Source: Pararge aegeria
Lineage: Eukaryota > Arthropoda > Insecta > Lepidoptera > Nymphalidae
Direction: 5' to 3'
Length of the DNA: 64,000 nt
Assembly: GCF_905163445.1 (NCBI RefSeq)
Contig: NC_053186.1
Span: forward strand, 810,599-874,598
The notes beneath the pieces are model-generated. The model searched no databases, was not told where the DNA came from, and worked only from the letters and a program-made list of their open reading frames with translations. The position numbers and the translations under genes were made by a program. Of the stretch, positions 25,001-40,000 are shown piece by piece; position 1 is the first letter of the stretch, and each line of letters begins with the position of its first letter.

Positions 25001-28000
25001 TGTTGGATTTATTTATACATTTCATTTTGGACACGTATGTGTAATTTTTGTATATAATAAGTATTTATATATATTATTCATAAAAAATATTCATCAGCTA
25101 TCTTAGTACCCATACTGAACCAGATCGAACCTCCTCGGGTCTTGAATTTCAGCTAGCCCAGTTACAAAGTAAAAATTAAAACATTATGTTTATATTCTCA
25201 TTGCTATCTAGTGTTAATTATTTTGTGAATTTCAATTCAGAATAGTGGAGCAAAATTTAAAAGAGATATTTATTGTAACGAAAGCCCGGCCTTTCGGCTT
25301 GTATGGTAGTACCCCCACACTAGTATTAGCACAGAGGACGCTGATGTCCGTTCTCCGTTATATTCCCTTTGAAAAATACATAATGTACGCAGGGTGATTA
25401 CGTATCTCGCGACAGGCTTGCGACAGGCGTGAATCTCGCAATCACTGCTGCCAAACGTCACTTTTCCATACAGTAAATAAACAAAAGTGACGTTCGACAG
25501 CAGTGATACCGCTGCCGGCTGCCGGACCAAGCTCTACCAGTAGTGACGTTCGCAGTGTCGAGCGGCGCGGGTGGCGGGGCGGGCGAGGCGGGCGCGGTGT
25601 CGAGCGAGGCGTTCGAGGCGGCGTTCTCGGCCACGCCGCCCGCCGCCATCTACGGCGCGCGCGGCCTGGACGACCTGTGCCGCCACGCCGCCGCGGTGCT
25701 GGGCGACCGCGCCGCCGACTGGGAGAAGCGCATCGACGCGGTCAGACACTATGAGCATTTCTTTTCACTATAAACTTCTTTAGCCGCGTTGTGCGTGCGG
25801 GCGCGCGTGCCTGCGTACGTGGGTGCGTGCTTGAGTGCGTGCATGCGTGCGTGCACGCGTGCGAGTGTGTGTGTCCTGTTTCTGTGGAATCGTAATTTTC
25901 TGAACGAATGAACCGATTTTGAGTTAGTTTTTTTTCTATGAAAGGTGAATCAGTTGGGAGTGTTATTGGCTATGTATGATCGAAATCTGTTATATATCTA
26001 TATGGGATTACATATTTTTATACAACATCTCGATATGGGTATCGAATGAATGGGCTTGACTAGTAGAATACTACACTTTATGACTAATTTCAAATCCATG
26101 ATCGACACCGATCGAAAACATGGCCACAAAATGGCCACTATAAATTGCTTGGCGGCAGGTCTGTAGGTAGGGTGATAACTAGCCACGACCAAAACTTCCT
26201 GACAAATTAATTCCGAAATTTTCCCCGCTGCGGATCGAATCCGGGACATCCCACTTGTAAACCACAGCGCTTACCACTCTGCCCGGGAGGTCCTCAAACA
26301 GTACCATGAATACACAGTAGTCAACGAATGGCACGTTCGAAATCATCGGAGTCGTTATGAGGTTGTTAACAGAATATTTACATTACAAGTCAAGTTAGAA
26401 GAAACTGAGAGCAAGGTCATCATTTTAAATAACTTTTTTTTACAGCTGAAAAAGATCCGCTCTCTATTGACAGCGAACGCACACGTTCAGTACCCCTCGG
26501 AGTTCGCTGCACACCTCAAAGACCTCTCAGTTCCGTTCCTGGTCGTCATCAAGGACCTGAGGAGTCAGGTAAAGTCAAAGTCAAAAAATCATTAACTAAG
26601 ATAGGCTATTTAGAACGCACTTTTTATGCGTCAATATACAAATTTTTACATTGTAGTGAAAATATGCGGGAACTTATCAAAACTAAACCTACGTTGGTTC
26701 CAAACGGGCCGTACAGAACCCCACGACGTACTTAGCCGAGTATTCTTTTTTCTATCACCATGTAATTTGGCACTTACCGTAGCTTTAGTTTTAAGTTTAT
26801 TTCAATTATCACCATTATTCCATTTCACTTCAATGTACCTGTGTGCAGAAATGCCTTCTTGTTAAACTTATTTGAATCAAGTTTTGAGTTTGAATTTGTA
26901 TAGTAGTAAATTGTAAACATAAAAAAGTACTGTTAGCCTTATGGCTGTGTTTGGACATCACGTCCTTCTAACTTTTGTAACTTTGTGCGTTTTAGCAATC
27001 AAATTTCACTTGATTTAACAGTAAAGGAAAATATTTATAAGATACCTTCATCGTCAGAGTTCTCAATAATGTTCTCAAAGGCAGTGGCGTGCATAGGGTT
27101 TTCGGTCAGGGTATGCATAAAAAAAATAGGTACTGAACATGCTATTTTGATGTTACTGTATAATTTTATTTGTGAGTAGGTACCTAACCTAACATTGTTT
27201 GTGATACCCATGTAGATCTTCTCATCATCTCCTATTTCCAATAGGTATAGTAAGCTCTGAGACGACCGATTGCGGCAATTACATTAAATAATGTTTTTTA
27301 GTGTAAACAATAAACAATAAACAAACAGGTATTATTATAAATAAATAATGAAACAAAACATTGATCACTGCTATTCGCCTGTTTCTGTAAGTCAGTCAGA
27401 GCTCTTTTTACGTGCCGCTCCTTGTAGGTGCATTCCTTCCTTTACGAATAATCTCAATTAAACGTTAGTTAAGAATTAGCTCTAAACTTACCTACATTTT
27501 CCAAGCACACTGAACCATCAGATCACACGCCGAATAGGTATAAGAACTTTCTTACACTAAGAATATTCCTCACAATCATTTACAAACAGTACACTGTCAC
27601 AAAGGTTAATGTTAACAATAATAATTGTAACTATTTACAAACAACCGTACAGCAAACAAAAAAAACAGTAATTAATTCTAATTCGGTGAATATAAGTTGT
27701 TATGACAGAAGGTAAATGGTAAACAATAATGGCGCTGAGCGATCGCCAGCGATAATGAGAATATCATAGTCAAAATATGTCCGTAATATTTTCTTAGTAC
27801 ACAAATGCTATTAAAAGTTGTCATTTGAAGAATATTACTTCATCAGTTACCAATGGCACCTGGTATACATTAATAATTTATTTAACATAATTCGGCAACT
27901 TTTAATTTGGTTATATTAATATACTTTTTGAACAAATTAGGTACTTATAAATTTCTAAAGACCTTGAATGTAATAAAATTCATTGATAAATTTTTTAACT

Positions 28001-31000
28001 ACAAAAAAGAATTATTGCCGTTTAAAACAATAACAAACAAAGCAAATTACTTGTGCTTATAAAAAACAAAGCATACATTTGGATTTCAAATTTCCGTAAG
28101 CAGTGCTTTTAAGATTTGCACACAAGCGAAACCCCTATACTGGAAACCTGGAAAACTCGCACACATAGAAAGAGCCAAATATTGTGTAAGCACGCACGCG
28201 ATTATATCACTACACACCAGAACTTCCTTGTGTGCTGGTGCACACAAGTAACGACAGATGCATTTAATCGCCGTGCTTCTATGGAGACCGCGGCGGCGCG
28301 GCGCATTAATTCGAGCGACGAATAAACGATTTGCCCGGCAATATGAGATGCACGCCACTGCTCAAAGGTGTGTGAAGTCAACCCATCTGCACTTTGCCAG
28401 CGTGTTGGACGACGGCCTAAAACGCAGTCTTATGACGGCCGATTGGCGCATTGCTACTCTGCTTTCTGAGTCTTAAGGCCGTGGGTTCAATTCCTACTGG
28501 AAACTGAACTGGAAAATGTTTGTGTGATGAATATGAATGTTTTTCAGCGTCTTGGTGTTTATATGTATATCATTCACAAAAATATTCATTAGTCTCATCT
28601 TAGTACCTATAACACAAGCTACGATTACTTTGGGGCTAGATGGCGATGTGTGCATTGACGTATATTTATTTATTCTTGAGACCCCCTAGAGGACTGGTAA
28701 TGGGTCGATATAAACTGCAATGGCTTGATTCCAGGTGGTGCGCGAAGCTTGCATCACCATCGCACATATGGCAAAAGTGCTGAAGAACAAGTTAGAGCAG
28801 TTCAGCCTCTACATACTGCAGGAGTTGATCAACCTCATACAGAATGCAGCTAAAGTGAGTCAATATCTCTTGTTACCAACTGTACGATTTACCAGTGTTT
28901 ATGTTTAACCGAACTCCGACCGAGTATATGTGGTCTCGTTAAATATCTCCATCCGAACGATACTATAAGAAACATTTTTAAGACTTTACTTTGTACCGCT
29001 TTTTAAGTAATTAATGTTTTCAGTGTCTGGGTGTTTATCTGTGTATTATAAGTATTTATATACATTATTTACCTAAATATTCATCAGTCGATGTGATTAG
29101 ATGGCGATGTGTGTATTGTCTTTTTAACTTTTTGGGGAGTGGTGATCGAACACCGGCACGTAACTTTTCTAAGTTATGTGCGTTTTACGCAATTAATTAT
29201 CACTTACTTCAACGGTGAAGGAAATGTCGTGAGGAAACCTGCATGCCTGAGAGTTCTCCATAATGCTCTCAAAGGTGTGTCGAGTCCACCAATCCGCACT
29301 TGGCCAGCGTGGTGGACTACAGCGTGATACCTTCTCATTCTGAGAGGAGACCCGATGATAATGATGATGATGATGATGATGATGATAAGGCTAGGGTAAA
29401 GCGGCTGTGCGGTTGCAGGTGATATCGTCTGCGGGCACGGTGTGCGTGCGCTACATCGTGACGCACGTGCACGCGCCGCGCCTCATCCCCGTGCTGGCCA
29501 CCAACCTCACCACGCACAAAAGCAAGGAGATACGCGCCACTCTGTGGTGAGTACACTTTGCGACAACCTCGCCGGCCCAGCGGTGAGCGCTGTGACCCGG
29601 GTTCGAACGAAAAAAAACGTGTGTACTTATGTGCACGCGTTAGTAGATATACTTCTTTGGCGTAACAAGATAAAAATCTTTTCAAAAATTTTATCTAAAA
29701 TCTAAACTAACAACAGAAAAGAGATATATATATATATATAGTTATCTAGTTACATAAAGTTTATTTATCACAAAAAAAATATTTTCTACATAATAAACAA
29801 ATTTAAATTTGGAATATTGATAGAGTCATCGGACACCAAACCATCGGACAAATCAATTAAATCACCGGAATGAGTCCGTAGACTGCGACAATTGAAAGTG
29901 TACACTGTCAAACCATATAGCTAACTTTAACCCTATAAGCTATCTAAAATTTATATGCATGCAAAATTTTACCAAGTTATATTTATCTGTGAAGCATTGC
30001 ATAGGTAACAAATCCCACAGGAGTTTTACCATAGTAATTTTTCGGTATCAAAATTATCTACAAGGTGTTTACTTTACCCTTTTTTTTTACAGCGAAGTAC
30101 TGGTCTCAATGTTGGACAGATGGAGCACCCCAAGTATAGAGAAACAACAAAAAGCTATTCGGGACGCAATTTGTCGGGCGTGCACCGACGCCGACAGCTC
30201 GGCAAGGAACTTCGGCAGAAAGTATGTATCACATCATCAGACCTACATCTAACTAGTTACCTACAGACGGAACCGATATGATTTGAATTTTCGACTCCGT
30301 GACAATCCCGGTCTGAGCTCAAAAACACTTATCTTGTTTCAAAAGCGTCTCATTGTAGTATGGACCTTTAACAGTAGATCGAAACTGCAATGTTTCCTAC
30401 TAGACGGCGCTACAAGACTACTAGCTATAAGACTGATAAAAAGGGCATGTCGTAATTTCGGCATCGGCGGTGTGAGGAACGTATTAATGGTAAACAAACA
30501 AAAAACACATCTTATATTATCCTTATTAAATTTCGACTCAGGGTGCATAAGATACGGACGGACAGTGGATCTCAGAAGTATAGCGTCGTCGTTTTTACAC
30601 GCTTTATATTAAGCTTCACCTGTATGTTTATTTGTATGTTTGTAACCGACTCCTTTGGACTTGATTTTGGACCTCTTCAAACGGTCTGATTTCATTTAAA
30701 CTTTTTAGATATATCGATTACCGATGACAATTCACTTATTTGATAAGATTATTTAAATTTTCAGTTGATAAAAAATTGATAAACATTCTTGTTAATTCAT
30801 ATATTACTATCAATCTGTTGTAATAGCTTTATTCATATTTACATTATTATTTTTAATAGTTAAAATACTTATTTTAGTTATTATTTTTTTATAATGTTAT
30901 CGGAGATAACAACGATATTGCTGTATACACCCATAATAGATTATTGTAATGGCACTAGACAGAATTTGTAATTCTAACACATAATTTAATTATTTTGTAG

Positions 31001-34000
31001 TTACAATCAATTTCTGAAATGAAATGAAATATTTATTTTGCTAAATATGGGTTAATTATTGGTGTTTAGGATATAATTTTCCAACATATTCTGTTAATAC
31101 ATCAACATGCAAAATTTAGACATTAAGTCATATTAATAATGATCTTATTTGTTATCAATTATATAAAATAATATTCTGAGATTTATAGTGTCATATTAGA
31201 TCATTGTATTAGTTATTTAATCGCGTAGTTAATAAGTTTTAATGTCAAATAAATACAATAAAAATTAAATTTAATTAATTAACATGTCAGAAAATTGAGG
31301 TCACACGCACACATGCAAAATTAAGCAGGAACCACAGATATTTCATGATAACCTTTCCTTTTAAAGGTTTTCAAGGGTAGTTTTTTTACATATATTTCAA
31401 TTTTATTTTGGGCAGCTCATTGCGTAAGGCCATTTTAAAGTCTGTGCAAGTCGGTATTTTGATATTACTAATCTATTTGGATATCGCGTGATACTTTTTG
31501 GGTTTAAATCAGTCTTCTTTTCAAAATACTCAACATTTCTATGTACGAATACACATACCTCATATATGTATAAGGAAGGTAAAGTTAGTATTTTATGTTT
31601 TTTAAATACAGATCTGCATGATTCAGTAGGATTCATTAGGAGAATGCTTCTGATACATTTTTTCTGCACTATAAAAAGTTTATTTAAATGAATGGATGAG
31701 TCTGGTGAATCTTATGAATAAATAAATAAATAAATATGATTAACTAAGTTAATTTTTAAATCATTTTGTCAACAAACTAAAGTTTTTTTGAACTATTTAT
31801 TTATTTTGTTTAAACATTAAATGATTGTTTGTCTGCGTCTGCAGAGCGTACTTCGCGTACAAACGCCACTTCCCGTCGGACGCGGACCACTTGTTCTCGA
31901 CCTTGGACGCTGCGGCGCAAAAGCAGATCGAGAGGGAAAGACTTGGCTCCCTGGACAGTCTACACCACATCGCCACAGGTCAGTTATCATTTGTGTGAGT
32001 TACGAGTATGTTTATGGGACTCACAAATAAAAGTGGCTTAACGGCACAGAAGTAATGCAGTATTTTGTAACACTTCTACTGACAGCTCCTTTCAAATGGC
32101 AAAGCGAAATAAAACACGACGTTATGCGGCGTTTATGTGTTAAGCTATAAGATTTTTGAGTCAGACCGGCGTCGCGACGCACAGATGTGTTAAAAAATAA
32201 TAAAGCATCAATTTTAATGCGGTAACCTCAGAAAATACCTGTCTGATTTGAAAATAGCGCAATTCTTGTGAATATTTAGAGGCTTCTTATATAACTCAAC
32301 GACCCCTCTTAGAGAGATGAGTCGCGGTAGGTCGTAGGTTAAATGGTTGTTTTACTTATCAGAAGTTATATGTGGAAAAAGTTACGCGGGGCCGCTAGTT
32401 TCTCATAGAATGCTTTGTTTTCAGAACGAAGAAACATAACTAGTCCTAGAAGTCCATCTGCCAGTGTGTCCGGTAAGTACATACCTACTTAACTTGAACC
32501 GACCAAAAAATTGAGTGTTCTCTGGACCTGTTACTTTATGTAAAGTACCGCTATTAATTCAGTGAGATATTTTAAATACGCAAAAAGATATCAGTAATAT
32601 TTCTTATATTTTCACCGTGTCAAAAAAATAGCACTAACTTCTTGTTATTCTACATATTATATTCTACATCGTAATAAACTAAAACTTTATTAAAATTTTA
32701 ACTCTTATTTCTCTTACATGCTGCTACGGAATTGGTAATTTAATCTTTATTTTACTACATTGGGTTGATATTCCCATATAGCTTCCACGGAAAACTTAGT
32801 TTCCGGAATCAATAGAACTAATTCATTGAGAAGAAGACGCGCGTCGCAAGAAAGACCTCCGATATCGCACATACCTGTCGCTATGAGAGGTCATCATTTA
32901 TTTGTAACATAGTAAAGTTAGCTTGTTAACTTATATTTAATCATCATTACCAAAACACCCACTAGACGGTACGGTTGTCGCGCCGGTAATTTGACGGCCG
33001 ATTGGCGCAGTGGGCAGCGACCTTGCTTTCTGAGTCCATGGGCGAGGGTTCGATTCCCACAACTGGTTTTTTTTTTTTGTGTAAGAACATGTATGTTTTT
33101 CAGTGGCTGGGGTATTTATCTGTATAAATATTCATCGGTCACCTTAGTACCCATAACGCAAGCTACGCTTACTTTAAGACTAGATGGCGTTGTGTGTATT
33201 GTCGGTGCATATTTATATATTTATATTTAATGGGAAAACTCAGAACGAAAGTAGTCCACAAAACTGGCCGAGTAGTAGACTGGAGAGAGTAGAAAAGTGC
33301 CGATTGATAGATTCCTCACGCCTTTAATAACACTCTCAGGCATGCAGGTTTCCGCATGATGTTTTCCCTCACCTTTGAAGCAATTCATATTTATTTGCAT
33401 AACTTCAAATTGCACATAACTCTGGATATTTAGAGGTGCTTAAATGAGATAGGACACGCCACTGAGTAGGCTATCACAGGTCTTCATAACCGCATTTTAG
33501 TTTTATCAATATTAAAATGCACCTAAAAAATTCGGTACCGGCAGGAATTGAATCTGCCACTCTGGCAATCGCGGCCTTAGCCCTTTCCACTTAGCTGCGG
33601 CTCCTCTACCGCATATGCCGAAATAAATATATATTATTTATAGCCTCTTTTATGAATCCTATAGCTACAGTAGCGGCGTCTACCAAAAAAAAATATATAT
33701 CAATTTTATAAATTTATAATGCATATGGCATCTTAATATGTGACGCATGTGTGTACTCTGTCAATTAAGCTTGATTTGCTATACTCACTATTATTATTAT
33801 ACTTTATAATGAATATTATAAAGTATAATAATAATAGTTATATATTGTTATATCTTAACAATTATTCATTGTGAAGTTAACATCTCCAGAGGAAACGTGC
33901 GTAGAGTAGATAGTACAATGCCGAAGATATGTTTAAAATTATAAATTACACCGTACATATTCTCTGGCTTTCCGCGGAGTATAGCAAATTAAGCTTAATT

Positions 34001-37000
34001 TTCTATTATATCATGGGGTAATGTAAACGGTGATAGCCTAGCCCAGCACGCACCTCTAAATTTTCTAAATTATGTGCGTTTTAAGTAATTAAAATGTATA
34101 TAACTTGCTTCAACGGTGAAGGAAAACATCGTCAGGAAACATGCATGCCTGAGAGTTCTCCATAATGTTCTAAAAGGTGTATGGAGTCCACACAAACTGC
34201 ACTGGGCCAGCGTGGTGGAATACGGCCTTAACCCCTTCTCATTGTGTGAGGAGACCCGTGCCCTGCAGAGCTAGCACGGGCAGGAGAGAATTATATCCCC
34301 GGGGAAAGAATATAAATGTATCTTCTCCCACAGCTTTATCAAATCTCAGAACATTTGCGCACATGTGGAAATAATATCCAAATAATATATGTGTAATATT
34401 ACCCCCGGGTAAACTTGTCCTTGTAATATGATTTATCTATATATTATGTAGTATTAGTATGTAAAGTGTATGTAATGTATATCAATTATTGATTTTTTAA
34501 TGAAATGTTCCACTATCCCGTTTTCCGTACTAAATATACTTCATCAACCAAAGGTTGTCTGGAGGAGATCGCTTCAAGCGATAAGGCAGCTTTGTGCATA
34601 TATAATTTACCTTTTGTTTTGTTCAATTTGTGTGCAATAAAGACTTTCTATCTATGTATCTATCTTGTCCTCCTCGATATTCCCTTGCTTTAGCAGGTGG
34701 ACACGTAAACTATATCCCTTGGCAGGTGATATAATTTTTGTCCCGTGCTAGCCGTGCTGTAGTGGGCGGGTAAGGGGTCGATACGATGACGGTGGGGTAG
34801 TGTAACGCAAGGCGATGCGTGCCGGGAGCCGTTGGTGCGTGCGTTAACGTACGTGTGCGTTGTCCGCAGAGCGCTCGCCGGGCGGCGGCGCGGCGCGCTC
34901 GGTGTCGGCGCTGGACGCGGCGGCGGCGCAGCGGGCGCGCGCGCGGGCGCTGTACTCGCACCTGGCGCGCTCCAAGGTCGCCGCCGGCACCGCCAGCTTA
35001 CGTGAGTTGCCGTACTAGGCGCCGCCCGATGTTTACTCCTACGCTTCGTGATGAAAGAGACCGCATGATAACAGTATAAAAGGATAGCTTAAATAATGCT
35101 AATTGAAATTTAAAAAAAATCTAGCATTCGGCCATGACAGGTAAAACGCCGAATTCAAAATTATGACGTCACGTCTATATAAACATAATTCGGAACTTTT
35201 TTGTTCAACCAAAATCAACAATCTTTAGCTATGAAACAACGACTTGAAGCTTTAATTTGCCTATGTAGTCGCGAGTGCCGCCATGAAAGTTTTTCAAAAT
35301 TCGTCTAGATTAAATTATATCCACTAAATTGTCTTTATTTGCCATAATTATTTGCTGCCTTGGTCTTTGTATTTTATATAACCGATAGGCAAGGCATTTT
35401 TGTTTAAAAAAATATGGATTTCGTTTTATACGAAACTTTCACCTGTCAAGTTGTATAGTTACATTTTTCTTGAGGCGGATCTTTACATAAACTTCTAAAC
35501 AGCTCTAGTCTCTTTCATCATTAGAAATCTTGTTTGTTGACGTCCGAAACATTGCAGTATGATTCCTGTACCTGATTCTATATAGCAAATCAAATCCCTC
35601 GCTTTCTGTCCAATTTTTGATGCATATTAATATATGATAGAATTTTTTTTTTAAAAACGGTCATTGCGCTAAGAAATTTTATCTTTCGCTTTATCCTACG
35701 TTTGTAGAAAAACGACACTAACAGTAGAAAAAATATTTTAATACATTGAAAGTTTTATTTTAACGCATTATCAATAAAGTTTATTTAAATATCACAAATA
35801 AATACATATCTTGAATAGAGTTATCAGTTCTCACGAAAACATACTTAGATGTCATAACTTTTACTTTGTTGGTAACTTTCTTTGAGAAACTAAAATGCTG
35901 ACTATAGGGACACTTCAGGGTGTCGGTTTTTTGTGACGGTGTGCGCGCGCAACGTAAAAATTTACTCTCATCACTTTTTTTTATTTTTTTTTAAATAACC
36001 GATTATTCACGAGATCCTACCAACCCTTTGTTCAACAAGAACAGTGAATGTTCCAAATGTGCCAATACTCACTAAAATCTCACTGCAGACTGATCCACAA
36101 TAAAGAAATAATAAATTATTATGAGACTATCAATAACCTAAGTCAGTGTGTGTGACTATCAATAAAAAAGTGAGGGTTGTCATTATTTTGCTATAGGTTA
36201 GTTTCAGTTTTCGTTATTTGAAATTGTAATAATTTCTCTAAACTAGTGATACTCATGAGTAGTGTTGTAGAACACCTCTTCAACAAGCCTTTTTGAAAAA
36301 AAATAACTTTCGGAGTAAACTAGCTCTTAAGAATTATAAGAGTTAATACTGTAGTAAATCTCTCTTGCTGTTAGTATGTTTTAAGTTCAGATATTGGAAT
36401 TATTTGCACGTACAATTTACACATGGACTTGAAATTGAGCAAAACTTTTTTGCCTACGTATATGGTGTCTCCACTTATCAAATTCTCACCAAATCCATCT
36501 GTGATTCACACATTTTTATTCGCAAAATCTTTTTATTATTAATCTACTGACTAAAAACTTTATACATTCCCATTTTGAAATACTAAAATATATTTTTTCT
36601 TTAATTTTGCGCAAATGTTAGCGCCAATTTTATTATACATATAAATTGTATTTTCTTTTTAAATATTAAGTATATTTTTGTAATTTAAATAAATTTTTAT
36701 CCACACAATGACTTTTTTATTTATACGAGTACAATTTCTTATAAGTATAATTTTCGCAAACAAGCTTATTCTCTTTTTTTTTTTACCTTTAAGGGTTATT
36801 TTTCTCGCCCATGCGGAATAAAAATTAGCATATACGCTTTTATAATCCTTTATCTGCCCGTGAAAGTCTCGTCAAAATCAGTACAGTTTTTGCAAAGATT
36901 ATCCCTGACAGATTGACATTGCGAGTTTTGCCGTCGTGTAATAATTATAAATACAGTTAAGGTGACTGATATAGCGAAATCACATGCGACCTTTATTTTA

Positions 37001-40000
37001 TTTATTTGTATAACTACTTGTACACTTTCTATAAGTATGCGTGATTAAGGGAGCTCACAATATTCACTACACCCTTACATTTTTTCAATCAGTCTGCAGA
37101 GAGATTTATTGATTACTGTATAGCTTGCAAATGCCTTATGAATAAAAAGCTACGTTGTACACCTGCGGTAATAAACTAAATTTGTTCAACTTCGAGATAG
37201 AAAATAAGTGTTGAAAAATCTGATAGAAAACAAACATACATGCCCAAAAGCACTGCCTACCCACTGGTGATCGGAAGAGGTAGAATTATTTTACTGATCT
37301 TGTAGGCTCGGAGGCAAATAGTGGAGACTTTTTACAGCTACAATTTTTTTCGGGACATTGCTTAATTAAATCGCAATTTTTGATAATAAATTTGAGTTTG
37401 ATATTTGATTATTTTTCTGTTTTCTAACTTTATTAAATATGTATATGTAAGATATGTGATGCAGATGCATAGAATGTTGTCGTAAGGAAGTCTCAACGTT
37501 TTTGTTCTTCTTCGAAGTTTACAAAAACTGCCTATTCCGAACACTAGTCTTAGCGGTGTTGTGATGTCATATTGGGTGTTGATATTAATCGCGACATGCC
37601 AATAGCATAGTATTTATATGCTGTCTTCGTCCTAAGCCACTGAAATCCTTCCTACACTCATGATTCTAGGTGCAACATCTTGCTACACTCAGGAGTTACT
37701 CTAAAATACCCTCGTTACGCTTTAAATTTATCCCGGCGCCCATAACGTAATACTGTATGTATGAGTATGAATATAATGTTTATATTTGTATAGTCCTATC
37801 CACTTATTGTCGCCCATATTAAAACCGTTGTTAGTTTAGTGTAATACGTGGCCACCGACTACGCTCATTTTCAACAGGAACTTGTTTTCTGCGCAATTTT
37901 AGATTATTAAATAAATTCGTCGGATTTTAATTTTGAAGTCCCCATTGAATAAAAACATCCTTTAGTATGATTGAACTTAATTTTTATAACTAGCTCTAAT
38001 ACAAAAAAAGATGTTACATGATGATATTTTACATGCTAACCTGCAGAAGGGGAGGTGGCTCAACAAGGTATTTAAGAGTATTTAAATTTTCTATTTTATT
38101 ATAATTTTTTTTATTTCGATATATATATAAGTGCGGTATTTTTTAAAGGTTCTTGAATATTTTTAAAAATGACGATATTTTTTTATATTTTTAATAGCGA
38201 TATATATATATACATGAATAATTGTTAACTCAATAAAAATTGCGCGCCTGTGCAACATAAATAGCAACGTCGTCGATGTAGATTTTTGCTTCGTGATTTA
38301 ACAGTACCGCCTTATTAGTCAGTGTAAAAAAAAGTAAGCACGAGCTCGTAGTAAGAAATTTGGTTGAACACCCGTGCCTCGGAGAGCACGTAAAATTCCA
38401 GTTATTATCAGTAACGTGCGTTAAAACCCGGTTACCAATTGGAGCAATGGGGCTGGTACCTGCTCTATAACTCACCTTAAAAACAGTAAGCTTGCGCTAG
38501 GAGGTTGTTAGGAGATCGACTTCACTTTGCCGATTGGCCCAGTCCAAAGCCGTGAGTTCGATTCCCACAACTCGAAAATGTTTGTGCGATAAACATTAAT
38601 GTTTTTCAGTGTCTGGGTATTTATCTGTTATTTTAACAAAAAATATCGTTTTATTTCATTTCATCTGTGTATTATAAGTATTTATGTACATTATTGATAT
38701 AAATATTGTGTGTGTATTGTCTTTTTTACTTCTTGGGGAGTGGTGATCGAACACCGGCACGCAACTCTTAACTTTTCTAAGTTATGTGCGTTTTACGCAA
38801 TTAATTATCACTTGCTTTAACGGTGAAAGGGAAACATTTCAAGGGAACCTGCATTCCTGAGAGTTCTTTATAATGTTCTCAAAGGCGCGCGTCCACCAAT
38901 CCGCACTTTGTCAGCGTGAAGGCCTAAACCTTGGAATTCTGGGGGGAATCCCGTGCTTTGTAGTCTGCCGGTATTTGGCTCAATATGAGCAAATGATTAA
39001 ATGTCATGTCGTTAATGTTTGAAAAACCTTTTCAGCTCGCGCCAAGCGGTCCCCAGTCAGTGCGGCCGTGCCCCCGAGCCCCGAGAGAGTGGTGAGCCGC
39101 TCCCGCTCGCGTCCTGGCGTGTCACAGTCGCAGCGTGAGTTATCATCATTATTTCCATACTAATATTATAAATGCGAAAGTCTTTCTGTTCTGATCGTAA
39201 TGAAAATTTGCAAAAAGATGACTTTCATTCTGGAGAAGGATATAGGGTACTTCTTATCCCAAAAATTAATCATGGTAACGTTTCCCGAGGTTTTCAAAAT
39301 AATATTTTTTGTTCCACAGCGACATCTAGATCTTCATCACCTTCCTCTAGAAGCGGTCCAGTGTCGCTCACAAGCGCCCGCAGAAGACCTTCCGGTATCC
39401 CAAGGTCTTTAGCTGGCTCAAGAGAAACCAGTCCCACCAGGTAAGTTCACTAAAGTTTGGACGTGTAAATTGATAGTTTGCCGAGCCAATTTTGAAAATG
39501 CCTCAAGTATACAATCGGTGGTAGATTTACTATCAACAGACAGACTTTATACTGTCCAGTAACAGTTTCGAAAGTGTTTGTTAAGTAAGCCTACTTCGTA
39601 ATTATCACCTTATTATCGGGGACCTGGCTAGGTGCGGAATGATAAGACTTCGCACGCATTTGTGAACAGTATTAAAAATTGCGCACATACTCCGTCACAA
39701 AAAACAGACACCCTGAATTAAGTTATAAGGTTTGACAGTGTACACTTACAATTGTCGAAGTCTGCGAGCTCATTTCGGTGATTTAATTGATACAATCGTA
39801 CAAAAATCTCAAATTTTAACGCTCAGTGAAACTTGGTGGTCCGATAATGAGACTAATTAATTCGTTAAAATAAAACTTTCAAAATTTTATTAAATACCTT
39901 TTTTCTATTGTTAGTGTCGTTTTATCTACAAACGTAGAATAAGGCGTAAGATAAATTTTTTAAAACGATTTTTATCTTTTTACTCCAAAGAAGTGTAACT

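Noticed and set aside
30283..30612. 109-codon plus-strand ORF in intron 12
   Set aside because: Starts at TTG, lacks recognisable motifs, and cannot join flanking exons in phase.
32993..33070. tRNA-like sequences with A and B boxes (also 28434, 46365, 47625)
   Set aside because: They continue into a shared SINE body and cannot form a proper acceptor stem; they are SINE heads, not tRNA genes.
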